In this document: in pieces, positions 1 through 6,192 of the stretch | Layout of the letters: each line of letters opens with the position of its first letter | Numbering within the stretch: the stretch's first letter is position 1 | DNA from: Oscillospiraceae bacterium | GTDB taxonomy: Bacteria; Bacillota; Clostridia; Oscillospirales; Ruminococcaceae | Length of the DNA: 6,395 nucleotides | Direction of reading: 5' to 3' | Assembly (NCBI GenBank): GCA_016296165.1 | Contig: JAEDJV010000140.1 | Span: 1-6,395 of the forward strand | Translations under genes and position numbers: made by a program | Notes under the pieces: generated by a model | The model's database searches: none | Seen by the model: the letters and a program-made list of their open reading frames with translations, nothing else | Told to the model about the DNA's origin: nothing

Positions 1-1
1 A

Positions 2-1426
2 AGTAGGTTTTTAGCTGTTATGCTGGCATTGGCATCAGCAGGAGTAACAGTCGGAAACAGCAGAGTATCAGCACTTGATTACGAAAGTGTATTAAATGAC
101 AATATGAATGAGCTTCAGAACTGTATTGTCGATTATATTTTTATTAAAAATTATATATCGGGAAACATTTACTTAAGCGAAAAGTATATTGAAAAACTTG
201 ATTATAATTCTGACGGAATGGTAAATATTCTCGATTCGTCAAGAGTTAAGAGAAGGATACTTGAGCTTTCTGCTAAAGAAAATAATCCGGATGTAACAAC
301 AGTTTCAGAAACTACCGTTCCGGTACAGGAAACAACAGTGACATCAGAAACAACATCAGCAGCTACATCTCAGGTTACTACAACCAATGTAGTTATAACC
401 ACAACAGATTTTTCATTTAAAACAGGAGACTATGTATACTATAGTGGAGATGCACATTATTCAGCAAGCGGAAACGGAGATAAAATTAATGTTTCCGGTA
501 TTTTCAAGATAGCAGGCATTCTTGCTGATTCTGTATATCCATATACTGTTCAGCTTGAAAATGTCGGCTGGGTTGCCAGAAAAGATGTACAGCCTGTAAC
601 TACTGCTGCGACCACTACAACAGTTCCGGTTACTTCAACTACACAGGCTGTTTCTGTAACTACTGCACCAGCTGTAACGACGGTACCGGTAACAACAACA
701 TCTGCACCACCAACAACAACCAGTCCTGCAGTCAGTCTTAAGACAGGCGATACTGTTGCATACAGCGGAAATGCACATGCAACAGCATCAGGGAACGGAA
801 AAGTTGTAAATGTATCAGGAATATTTATCATAGCTGATATTCTTGCAGATGCAACGAAACCATATACTGTACAGCTTCAGAATACAGGATGGGTGTCATA
901 CAAAGAGCTTACAGGCAAAAATCAGCCGATTGTTACGACAAAACCTGAAGGAAATCAATTTGACGGCAATACATACAGAATAAAAAATTCTTCCAGCGGA
1001 AAATACATCACAGTACTTGGTGTCAGTGACAAATCAAATGTATGCCAGTTCTCATTAAAATCAGATCTCTCACAGCAGTTTAAGGTGTCATCGTATTTTT
1101 CGGACACAACATTCAGATTTGTTTCTCTTTGCTCGGATAAGGGAAAAGTCCTCGACATAGTAAGAAAAGGTGAAGAAATAACAGATGGATGCAATGTTCA
1201 GCTCTATGATTCGGTGGATCCGAATGCACAGACCTGGAAAATAGAATCAGCAGGAAACGGAAAATACAAAATTCTCTCAGCTAAAAATACAAAGATGGCA
1301 CTTACTGTCAATGGTTCAGAAGACGGCTCTTTAACAGGAAAAGGCTCTGATTCAGCAGGTAATATCTATCTTTCAGAATTCAAAAACAGTGAAAATCAAC
1401 TCTGGATACTTGAAAAAGTAAATTAA
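2..1426 (+). CDS. Secreted dockerin-like / SH3-like x2 / ricin-type lectin protein (5' end outside window)
   Basis: Partial at the N-terminus: the frame is open from base 2, and the residues before the first ATG (position 20) read SRFLAV, continuing into a hydrophobic stretch. This is the core of a signal peptide with likely cleavage after VSA (residue 18, counting from that ATG), so the true start is a few codons upstream. Domains in order: dockerin-like segment (about 20-82) with one intact calcium loop, D61-x-N63-x-D65-G-x-x-N69-x-x-D72, and a degenerate first loop; Thr/Val/Pro linker (about 92-130); SH3-like repeat 1 (131-190); second Thr-rich linker (193-237); SH3-like repeat 2 (238-297); ricin-type beta-trefoil (about 314-468) with three Q-x-aromatic motifs, QQF (352-354), QTW (404-406) and QLW (460-462). 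Dockerins bind cohesins, and ricin folds usually bind sugars. No catalytic domain is visible, so an adhesin or carbohydrate-binding accessory of a cellulosome-like system is the inferred role. The architecture call is firm; the ligand is unknown. Confidence 0.88.
   Translation, partial: SRFLAVMLALASAGVTVGNSRVSALDYESVLNDNMNELQNCIVDYIFIKNYISGNIYLSEKYIEKLDYNSDGMVNILDSSRVKRRILELSAKENNPDVTTVSETTVPVQETTVTSETTSAATSQVTTTNVVITTTDFSFKTGDYVYYSGDAHYSASGNGDKINVSGIFKIAGILADSVYPYTVQLENVGWVARKDVQPVTTAATTTTVPVTSTTQAVSVTTAPAVTTVPVTTTSAPPTTTSPAVSLKTGDTVAYSGNAHATASGNGKVVNVSGIFIIADILADATKPYTVQLQNTGWVSYKELTGKNQPIVTTKPEGNQFDGNTYRIKNSSSGKYITVLGVSDKSNVCQFSLKSDLSQQFKVSSYFSDTTFRFVSLCSDKGKVLDIVRKGEEITDGCNVQLYDSVDPNAQTWKIESAGNGKYKILSAKNTKMALTVNGSEDGSLTGKGSDSAGNIYLSEFKNSENQLWILEKVN
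410..910 (+). repeat. Duplicated SH3-like domain (410-589 and 731-910) separated by a Thr-rich linker
   Basis: The two 58-60-residue modules align without gaps, with 38 of 58 residues identical by my count. Shared blocks include KTGD, SGNG, NVSGIF, ILAD, PYTVQL and GWV. At DNA level they have diverged, mostly at third positions, so the duplication is not recent. The spacing pattern, with an early KTGD strand, the PYTVQL strand and a final GWV, resembles the SH3-like wall-binding modules of Clostridia lysins and surface proteins. Wall binding is an inference from that resemblance. Confidence 0.8.
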
Positions 1427-1430
1427 ACTA

Positions 1431-1469
1431 AAAACAAGGTGTGCATTTGACTGCACACCTTGTTTTTTT
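1431..1469. terminator. Bidirectional rho-independent terminator between convergent genes
   Basis: A perfect 15-bp inverted repeat (1431-1445 with 1452-1466) encloses a 6-nt loop. The GC-rich inner part, GGTGTGCA, is flanked by A-rich sequence on the left and seven T on the right (1463-1469). It lies 4 nt after the stop of the secreted protein, and the minus-strand small gene ends inside its T-tract at 1468, so one hairpin can end transcripts from both sides. Confidence 0.93.
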
Positions 1470-1704
1470 AATTTTCTTTAAGTACTTCAGTAAGTAGCTT
1501 TGCTACATATTCAGTTGTGAACATCTGGCATTCTTTTATTGTGTAAGCCATTCTCTGTACAGGATCCATCTTTCCGTTTTCATCGCTGAAATCCTTAGCA
1601 CGTTCAAGCATTGTTTCAGCCTGAGATTTCATAATCTCTTCGGAGAGTTTTGAAGAAAGAGCTTTAATCTCTTCTTCAGACCATACTTTACGTTTTTTAA
1701 ACAT
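1468..1704 (-). CDS. Small charged alpha-helical protein, 78 aa, function unknown
   Basis: I do not recognise this family. The protein is soluble-looking, with no signal peptide or membrane segment, and very charged: 14 Lys/Arg and 15 Asp/Glu by count, plus six Met and one Cys. It starts with a basic MFKKRK stretch and then suggests two amphipathic helices (about 9-37 and 48-77) separated by a DENGKMDP turn. No helix-turn-helix, zinc-binding or enzyme motif is visible. It is likely a real gene: a GGAGG site (1714-1718) lies 9 nt before the ATG, a near-consensus promoter lies upstream (1770-1798), and a terminator begins at its stop codon. It is monocistronic, convergent with the secreted protein gene and divergent from the ABC-F gene. 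A perfect palindrome covers its predicted transcription start, suggesting repression by a dimeric regulator. A small helical protein that works through a partner is possible but unproven. Confidence 0.82.
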   Translation of the reverse strand: MFKKRKVWSEEEIKALSSKLSEEIMKSQAETMLERAKDFSDENGKMDPVQRMAYTIKECQMFTTEYVAKLLTEVLKEN

Positions 1705-1713
1705 GAATTATTT

Positions 1714-1718
1714 CCTCC
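1714..1718 (-). promoter_or_regulatory. Ribosome binding site of the 78-aa gene
   Basis: On the minus strand GGAGG lies 9 nt before the ATG at 1704. This is a strong site at good spacing, and it is the main reason to believe the small gene and its start. Confidence 0.85.
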
Positions 1719-1747
1719 AGTTAATTAATCTGATACGCATTATTTTA

Positions 1748-1765
1748 TCAGTAAATATTTACTGA
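1748..1765. promoter_or_regulatory. Perfect 18-bp palindrome, candidate operator
   Basis: TCAGTAAATATTTACTGA is its own reverse complement. It begins 4 bp downstream of the minus-strand -10 box (1770-1775), so it spans the predicted transcription start of the 78-aa gene, a classic position for a repressor. It is about 50 bp or more from the plus-strand promoter and so more likely controls the small gene. I cannot assign it to a known regulator family. A hairpin in the 5' end of the transcript is an alternative, but there is no loop and the stem is AT-rich, which makes that weaker. Confidence 0.6.
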
Positions 1766-1769
1766 CATA

Positions 1770-1798
1770 ATTATAACATAAAACGGTTAATATGACAA
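1770..1798 (-). promoter_or_regulatory. Sigma-A promoter of the 78-aa gene
   Basis: Read on the minus strand, a -35 TTGTCA (1793-1798) is separated by 17 nt from a consensus -10 TATAAT (1770-1775). The -10 is preceded by TGT, an extended -10 element. Transcription should start near 1763, giving a leader of about 60 nt. Confidence 0.85.
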
Positions 1799-1815
1799 GT
1801 GAATTTATTTCAAAC

Positions 1816-1844
1816 TTGATTTTAGCTGGTTTTTATGGTATAAT
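1816..1844 (+). promoter_or_regulatory. Sigma-A promoter of the ABC-F / tex operon
   Basis: TTGATT (-35, 1816-1821), a 17-nt spacer, then TATAAT (-10, 1839-1844) preceded by TGG, an extended -10. The start should fall near 1851, giving a leader of only about 50 nt before the ABC-F ATG. That is too short for the long attenuator leaders seen at some antibiotic-resistance ABC-F genes. The two divergent -35 boxes lie 17 bp apart. Confidence 0.87.
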
Positions 1845-1902
1845 TAATTAGTTTTTTAAACTTTGATATAAGTACAATTGATGAGAAAATGGTGGTATAG
1901 AT

Positions 1903-3843
1903 ATGCTTTTAAGCATGACAAATGTAAACAAGTTCTATAACGGCAATCAGATTCTTAAGGATGTAAATCTTACTATTGATGAAAATGACCGTATAGGACT
2001 TATAGGAATAAACGGATGCGGAAAAACAACGCTTCTTCGCCTTATTACCGGAAAAGAAGACCCGGACAGATTTACGGAAGAAGACGGGATAATATCATTT
2101 GCTTCCAAGACAAATATCGGTTACCTCGAACAGATGGGTGCGCTTGATAATGAAAATACTGTTATTGAGGAAATGAAGAGTGTTTTTTCAGAACTTATCA
2201 CTATATCAGAGCGCATGAAGGAGATTGAGAAGCTCATGGCTGAAAATCCATCGGATTATGACAGCCTCTCTGAAGAGTATTCACGCATCTCGGCATACTA
2301 TGAGGCCCATGACGGATATATAATAAAAGTAAAGATAAAGACAATTCTCAACGGTATGGGATTTTCAGAGGACCTTTTTGACAGGGTGATTTCCAGCTTT
2401 TCCGGAGGAGAGAAAACAAGACTTGCCATAGCTAAACTCCTTCTTGAAAATCCAAACCTTCTTATCCTTGACGAACCTACAAACCACCTTGATTTCAGAA
2501 CAGTAATGTGGCTTGAAGATTATCTTAAGGATTACAAGGGTGCACTTCTCATAGTTTCTCACGACAGATATTTTCTTGACAAAACAGTCACTTCAGTCTG
2601 TGAGATAGAAAATGCCGTTCTGACGCGTTACAAGGGAAATTACTCATGTTTTACGAAACTTAAGGAAGAAGCTGTTACAAGGCAGCAAAAAGAATATGAT
2701 CTTCAGCAGAAGGAAATAGCTAAGATGGAAGACTACGTTGCAAGAAATCTTGTACGAGCCTCCACATCAAAGAGTGCAAAGAGTCGTTTGAAAGCACTTG
2801 AAAAAATGGAAAGAATAGAAAAGCCGAATACTTATCACAAGGCTGCGAAACTTGATTTTACTTTTGGAATAGATCCTCCTCAGGAAGTGCTTAAGGTAAA
2901 AGATATAGATATTTCTGTAGGATTTGGCGATGAGAGAAAAACTCTGGTTGACAATCTTTCATTTGAGGTACGCAGGGGAGAGAAACTTGCAATCATAGGT
3001 GACAACGGCATTGGAAAATCAACTCTCCTCAAGATAATCCAGGAAAAACTTCCGCACAAAGGCAAGGTGATGTGGGCAGCAAATGTTAAGATATCTTACT
3101 TTGATCAGGAAGCAGAAAACATAAACCGGCAGAATACAGTTTTTGAGGAAATTCACAGCAGATATCCTCTGCTTACAGACCTTGACGTAAGAAATCTTCT
3201 TGGTAAGGTCAGACTTGTCGGGGAAAATGTTTTCAAACAGGCGGGTGTTGTAAGCGGTGGTGAGAGATGCAAACTCTGTTTTGCAATCATGATGATGGAG
3301 CATGGCAATGTACTCATCCTTGACGAGCCTACAAACCATCTTGATTTGCAAACTAAGGAAGTACTTGAGGATGCTCTTGAAAGATTTGAAGGAACAATCA
3401 TCTATGTATCACATGACAGGTATCTCTTAAACAGAATATCCAGTCGCATAATAGAGATAACTACTAACAGCACAGAGAGTTTTAACGGCGGATTTGACGA
3501 CTATATGAAAGTTAAGCGTCAGAGGGAACAGGCTGAAGCTGAAGCGGCAGAGCTTGCCAGACAGGATCAGCTTCGGGAACAGTATGCTGAAAAAAAGGAA
3601 AAAGCTTTTAAAACAAAGGAACAGAGGAATCTCGAAGCGAAAAACAGACAGCGCATACGTGAACTTGAAAAGCAGATGGCAGAACTTCAGGAAGAACAGG
3701 AAAAACTTGAAAGCGAACTGATGGATGAAGCTGTAATTGCTGATTATAGTCTTATGAATGAAAAATGTACACGCATAAATGAAATAAAGGAACTTTCCAA
3801 CAATCTTTTTGATGAATGGGCAGAACTTTCAGAATCAATTTAA
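1903..3843 (+). CDS. ABC-F family ATPase, YdiF-like ribosome-associated factor
   Basis: A 646-aa soluble protein with two ABC ATPase domains and no membrane part, the hallmark of ABC-F proteins, which act on the ribosome near the E site. Domain 1: Walker A GINGCGKT (35-42), Q-loop Q77, signature SFSGGE (165-170), Walker B LLILDE ending at catalytic E191, SHDR (219-222). A charged helical linker (about 240-325, the P-site tRNA interaction motif) contains RNLVRASTSKSAKSR. Domain 2: Walker A GDNGIGKS (366-373), Q402, signature VSGGE (450-454), E475, SHDR (503-506). A C-terminal coiled coil rich in Glu/Lys/Gln covers about 535-640. Length, linker and tail match Bacillus subtilis YdiF as I recall it. 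All catalytic residues are present. The start has a modest GGTGG site 7 nt upstream. First gene of an operon with tex. A resistance role cannot be inferred; a housekeeping translation role is more likely. Confidence 0.95.
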   Translation: MLLSMTNVNKFYNGNQILKDVNLTIDENDRIGLIGINGCGKTTLLRLITGKEDPDRFTEEDGIISFASKTNIGYLEQMGALDNENTVIEEMKSVFSELITISERMKEIEKLMAENPSDYDSLSEEYSRISAYYEAHDGYIIKVKIKTILNGMGFSEDLFDRVISSFSGGEKTRLAIAKLLLENPNLLILDEPTNHLDFRTVMWLEDYLKDYKGALLIVSHDRYFLDKTVTSVCEIENAVLTRYKGNYSCFTKLKEEAVTRQQKEYDLQQKEIAKMEDYVARNLVRASTSKSAKSRLKALEKMERIEKPNTYHKAAKLDFTFGIDPPQEVLKVKDIDISVGFGDERKTLVDNLSFEVRRGEKLAIIGDNGIGKSTLLKIIQEKLPHKGKVMWAANVKISYFDQEAENINRQNTVFEEIHSRYPLLTDLDVRNLLGKVRLVGENVFKQAGVVSGGERCKLCFAIMMMEHGNVLILDEPTNHLDLQTKEVLEDALERFEGTIIYVSHDRYLLNRISSRIIEITTNSTESFNGGFDDYMKVKRQREQAEAEAAELARQDQLREQYAEKKEKAFKTKEQRNLEAKNRQRIRELEKQMAELQEEQEKLESELMDEAVIADYSLMNEKCTRINEIKELSNNLFDEWAELSESI

Positions 3844-3845
3844 AC

Positions 3846-3850
3846 GGAGG
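3846..3850 (+). promoter_or_regulatory. Ribosome binding site that fixes the tex start
   Basis: GGAGG sits 3 nt after the ABC-F stop codon and 9 nt before the ATG at 3860. An upstream in-frame ATG at 3809 would overlap the ABC-F gene by 35 nt and add 17 residues unlike any Tex N-terminus. The 3860 start gives MEINKRLAEEF, a normal Tex beginning, so it is preferred. Confidence 0.9.
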
Positions 3851-3859
3851 AATCATACC

Positions 3860-6031
3860 ATGGAAATAAACAAACGACTTGCAGAAGAATTTAAACTCAG
3901 ACAGGATCAGATAGACAACACAATCGCTCTTTTTGATGATGGAAAAACAATTCCGTTTGTTGCCAGATACAGAAAGGAAGCAACAGGTTCACTTGATGAC
4001 CAGATACTCAGAGAGATATTTGACAGAATGACATATCTTCGTAATCTTGAAAAACGTAAGGAAGAAATTATTTCACTTATAGATGAGCAGGGAAAACTTA
4101 CAGACGAAATAAAATCAGCTGTTGAAAATGCTGTAACTCTTGTAGAAGCGGAAGATATCTATCGTCCGTTTAAGCCAAAGAGAAAGACAAGAGCAAGTGT
4201 TGCAAGGGAAAAGGGACTTGAGCCTCTTGCAGTATTTATAATGGCTCAGAACAAGGGTGAAGACCCAAATGCTGAAGCTCTGAAATTTATCAATCCTGAA
4301 AAGGAGGTTAATTCAGCAGAGGAGGCCTTAGCTGGTGCTTCAGACATTATTGCTGAAGATATTTCAGATGATGCTGAACTTCGAAAGATGCTCAGAGCAT
4401 ATTTTATGAAAAACGGAATTATCGTGTCAAAGGCATCTGACGAGGAAGCAGAGAGTGTTTATGAAAATTACTATGATTTTTCAGAACCCCTTGCAAAAGT
4501 TGCTAACCACAGAGTGCTTGCGCTTGACAGAGGTGAGAAGGAAGGCTTTATAAAAGTATCTGTGGCAGCACCTGATGATACACCTGCTGCAATGTGTGCA
4601 AACAGATATGTAAAAAATGAGAGCATGTGTGCTTCCATTGTTGAAGCTGCAGCTGATGACAGTTATAAACGTCTTATTTTCCCGTCAATAGAACGTGAGA
4701 TTCGTACAGAACTTACTGATAATGCGGCAGAGCAGGCTATAAAGGTATTTTCAGAAAACTTAAGACAGCTCCTGCTTCAGCCACCGATAAAAAATACAGT
4801 AACACTGGGACTTGACCCTGGATTCAGAACGGGCTGCAAGGTGGCAGTTGTTGACCATACCGGAAAGGTTCTCTATACGGATGTTGTACATATTTCTATG
4901 GGTAGTGCTGCTGCTATTGACAGAGAAAAGCAAAAATTAAAGAGAATTATAATAAGCCAGAAGGTAAATACAATAGCTATTGGAAACGGTACTGCTTCAA
5001 GGGAATCTGAAGCAGTTGTAGCAGAAATCGTTAAGGAAATTGAACAGAAGGTAAGCTACATGGTAGTAAGTGAGGCAGGTGCTTCGGTTTACTCTGCTTC
5101 AAAGCTTGCAGCTGAAGAATTTCCGGATTATGACGTTTCACTTAGAAGTGCGGTTTCCATAGCAAGACGTCTCCAGGACCCGCTTGCGGAGCTTGTTAAG
5201 ATTGAACCTAAGGCGATTGGAGTTGGACAGTACCAGCATGATATGCCAAAGGCAAGACTTAATGAGGCTCTTGGAGGTGTAGTTGAAGCATGTGTAAACT
5301 CCGTAGGTGTCGATCTTAACACCTCATCACATTCACTCCTTTCCTATGTTGCAGGAATTAACTCATCAATTGCAAAGAATATTGTTGCATACAGAGAAGA
5401 AAACGGTGAATTCACTGACAGAAAGCAGCTTCTCAAAGTACCTAAACTCGGAAAGAAAGCTTTTGAACAGTGTGCAGGCTTCTTAAGAGTAAGAAACGGT
5501 AAAAATCCGCTTGACAATACAGCAGTTCATCCGGAAAGCTATGATGCTGCTATGAAACTTATAGACGAATGCGGTTTTACTATCGCAGATATTTCAGGCG
5601 GAAAGTCGGAGGATATAAAGAACAGGGCAGAGAAGATAGGAATAACAGAGATAAGCAAAAAGCTAGACATAGGTGTTCCTACACTCAGAGATATAGTTTC
5701 AGAACTCCAGAAACCAGGACGTGACCTTCGTGATGAACTTCCTCCTCCGCTTATGAGAAGCGGTGACATTATGGAAATCAGTGATCTTAAGGAAGGTATG
5801 GAACTTATGGGAACTGTAAGAAATGTCATTGATTTTGGCGCATTTGTTGATATTGGAGTTCATGAAGACGGCCTTGTTCATATCTCACAGATATGCAACA
5901 GATATATCAAACATCCGCTTGAAGCTGTAAAGGTAGGAGAAGTAGTTAAAGTAAGAGTTATAAGTGTCGATGTTAAGAAAAAGAGAATCGGACTTACAAT
6001 GAGACTTGACGAAGGGGCTGCAAAGAAATAA
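3860..6031 (+). CDS. tex: Tex, S1-domain RNA-binding transcription accessory protein
   Basis: A 723-aa cytoplasmic protein of full family length. The N-terminal helical Tex_N region (about 1-200) carries the characteristic IPFVARYRKEATG block (31-43) and DIYRPFKPKRKTRA (99-112). A YqgF/RNase H-like domain (about 313-440) opens with LGLDPGFRTGCK, with D319. The VGQYQHDM motif (455-462) follows, then tandem helix-hairpin-helix segments (about 480-545) and a C-terminal S1 RNA-binding domain (about 647-717) with GTVRNVIDFGAFVDIG and GLVHIS. Tex homologues bind nucleic acid and are linked to transcription and stress tolerance; the precise biochemical task remains uncertain even in studied species. 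The gene is second in an operon, 16 nt after the ABC-F stop, with its ribosome site in the gap, so it is cotranscribed and possibly translationally coupled. No broken domain or frameshift is apparent. Confidence 0.97.
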   Translation: MEINKRLAEEFKLRQDQIDNTIALFDDGKTIPFVARYRKEATGSLDDQILREIFDRMTYLRNLEKRKEEIISLIDEQGKLTDEIKSAVENAVTLVEAEDIYRPFKPKRKTRASVAREKGLEPLAVFIMAQNKGEDPNAEALKFINPEKEVNSAEEALAGASDIIAEDISDDAELRKMLRAYFMKNGIIVSKASDEEAESVYENYYDFSEPLAKVANHRVLALDRGEKEGFIKVSVAAPDDTPAAMCANRYVKNESMCASIVEAAADDSYKRLIFPSIEREIRTELTDNAAEQAIKVFSENLRQLLLQPPIKNTVTLGLDPGFRTGCKVAVVDHTGKVLYTDVVHISMGSAAAIDREKQKLKRIIISQKVNTIAIGNGTASRESEAVVAEIVKEIEQKVSYMVVSEAGASVYSASKLAAEEFPDYDVSLRSAVSIARRLQDPLAELVKIEPKAIGVGQYQHDMPKARLNEALGGVVEACVNSVGVDLNTSSHSLLSYVAGINSSIAKNIVAYREENGEFTDRKQLLKVPKLGKKAFEQCAGFLRVRNGKNPLDNTAVHPESYDAAMKLIDECGFTIADISGGKSEDIKNRAEKIGITEISKKLDIGVPTLRDIVSELQKPGRDLRDELPPPLMRSGDIMEISDLKEGMELMGTVRNVIDFGAFVDIGVHEDGLVHISQICNRYIKHPLEAVKVGEVVKVRVISVDVKKKRIGLTMRLDEGAAKK

Positions 6032-6032
6032 T

Positions 6033-6143
6033 ATGAAAAAGAGATTATTGGTATATCTTTTTGGTACACAGGGGTTTGACAAGATGGTAAGCAGCTGTAT
6101 TAACATTATTGATTTTGGTTTGCTGAAAAATATATTATTGTAA
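6033..6143 (+). CDS. Doubtful 36-aa ORF downstream of tex
   Basis: An ATG one base after the tex stop opens a 36-codon frame, MKKRLLVYLFGTQGF..., ending in LLKNILL just before the operon terminator. The protein is basic at the start and moderately hydrophobic, but it has no clear membrane helix and no motif I recognise. The only purine-rich sequence upstream (GAAGGGG, 6011-6017) is 15 nt away, too far for a good ribosome site, although reinitiation from tex is possible. It may equally be untranslated 3' sequence. Listed because it fits neatly between the tex stop and the terminator. Confidence 0.22.
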   Translation: MKKRLLVYLFGTQGFDKMVSSCINIIDFGLLKNILL

Positions 6144-6145
6144 AC

Positions 6146-6191
6146 AAAAAAAGCTTATGTATCTGTATCGATACATAAGCTTAATTTTTTT
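6146..6191. terminator. Bidirectional rho-independent terminator between tex operon and the minus-strand repeat gene
   Basis: A perfect 13-bp inverted repeat, AAGCTTATGTATC (6151-6163) with its complement (6170-6182), encloses a 6-nt loop. It is flanked by seven T on the right (6185-6191) and an A-run (6146-6152, overlapping the stem by two bases) on the left. It terminates the ABC-F/tex transcript and, from the other strand, the gene whose stop is at 6193, only 2 bp beyond the T-tract. The stem is AT-rich but long. Confidence 0.87.
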
Positions 6192-6192
6192 A

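Noticed and set aside
550..831. 93-aa Val/Thr-rich minus-strand ORF
   Set aside because: It is the antisense shadow of the Thr-rich linkers of the secreted protein; low complexity and no ribosome site.
1764..1778. PerR-like box around TTATAATTAT in the minus-strand promoter
   Set aside because: Only the left half resembles the consensus, and that half is simply the -10 hexamer and its flank.
1881..1940. 19-codon leader-like ORF (MRKWWYRYAF...) overlapping the ABC-F start, as a possible attenuation peptide
   Set aside because: There is no ribosome site before its ATG, it overlaps rather than precedes the ABC-F start, and no terminator/antiterminator hairpins lie in the short leader.
3809..3859. 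Longer tex reading frame starting at the ATG at 3809
   Set aside because: It overlaps the ABC-F gene by 35 nt, has no ribosome site and adds 17 residues not typical of Tex; the ATG at 3860 has GGAGG at 9-nt spacing.
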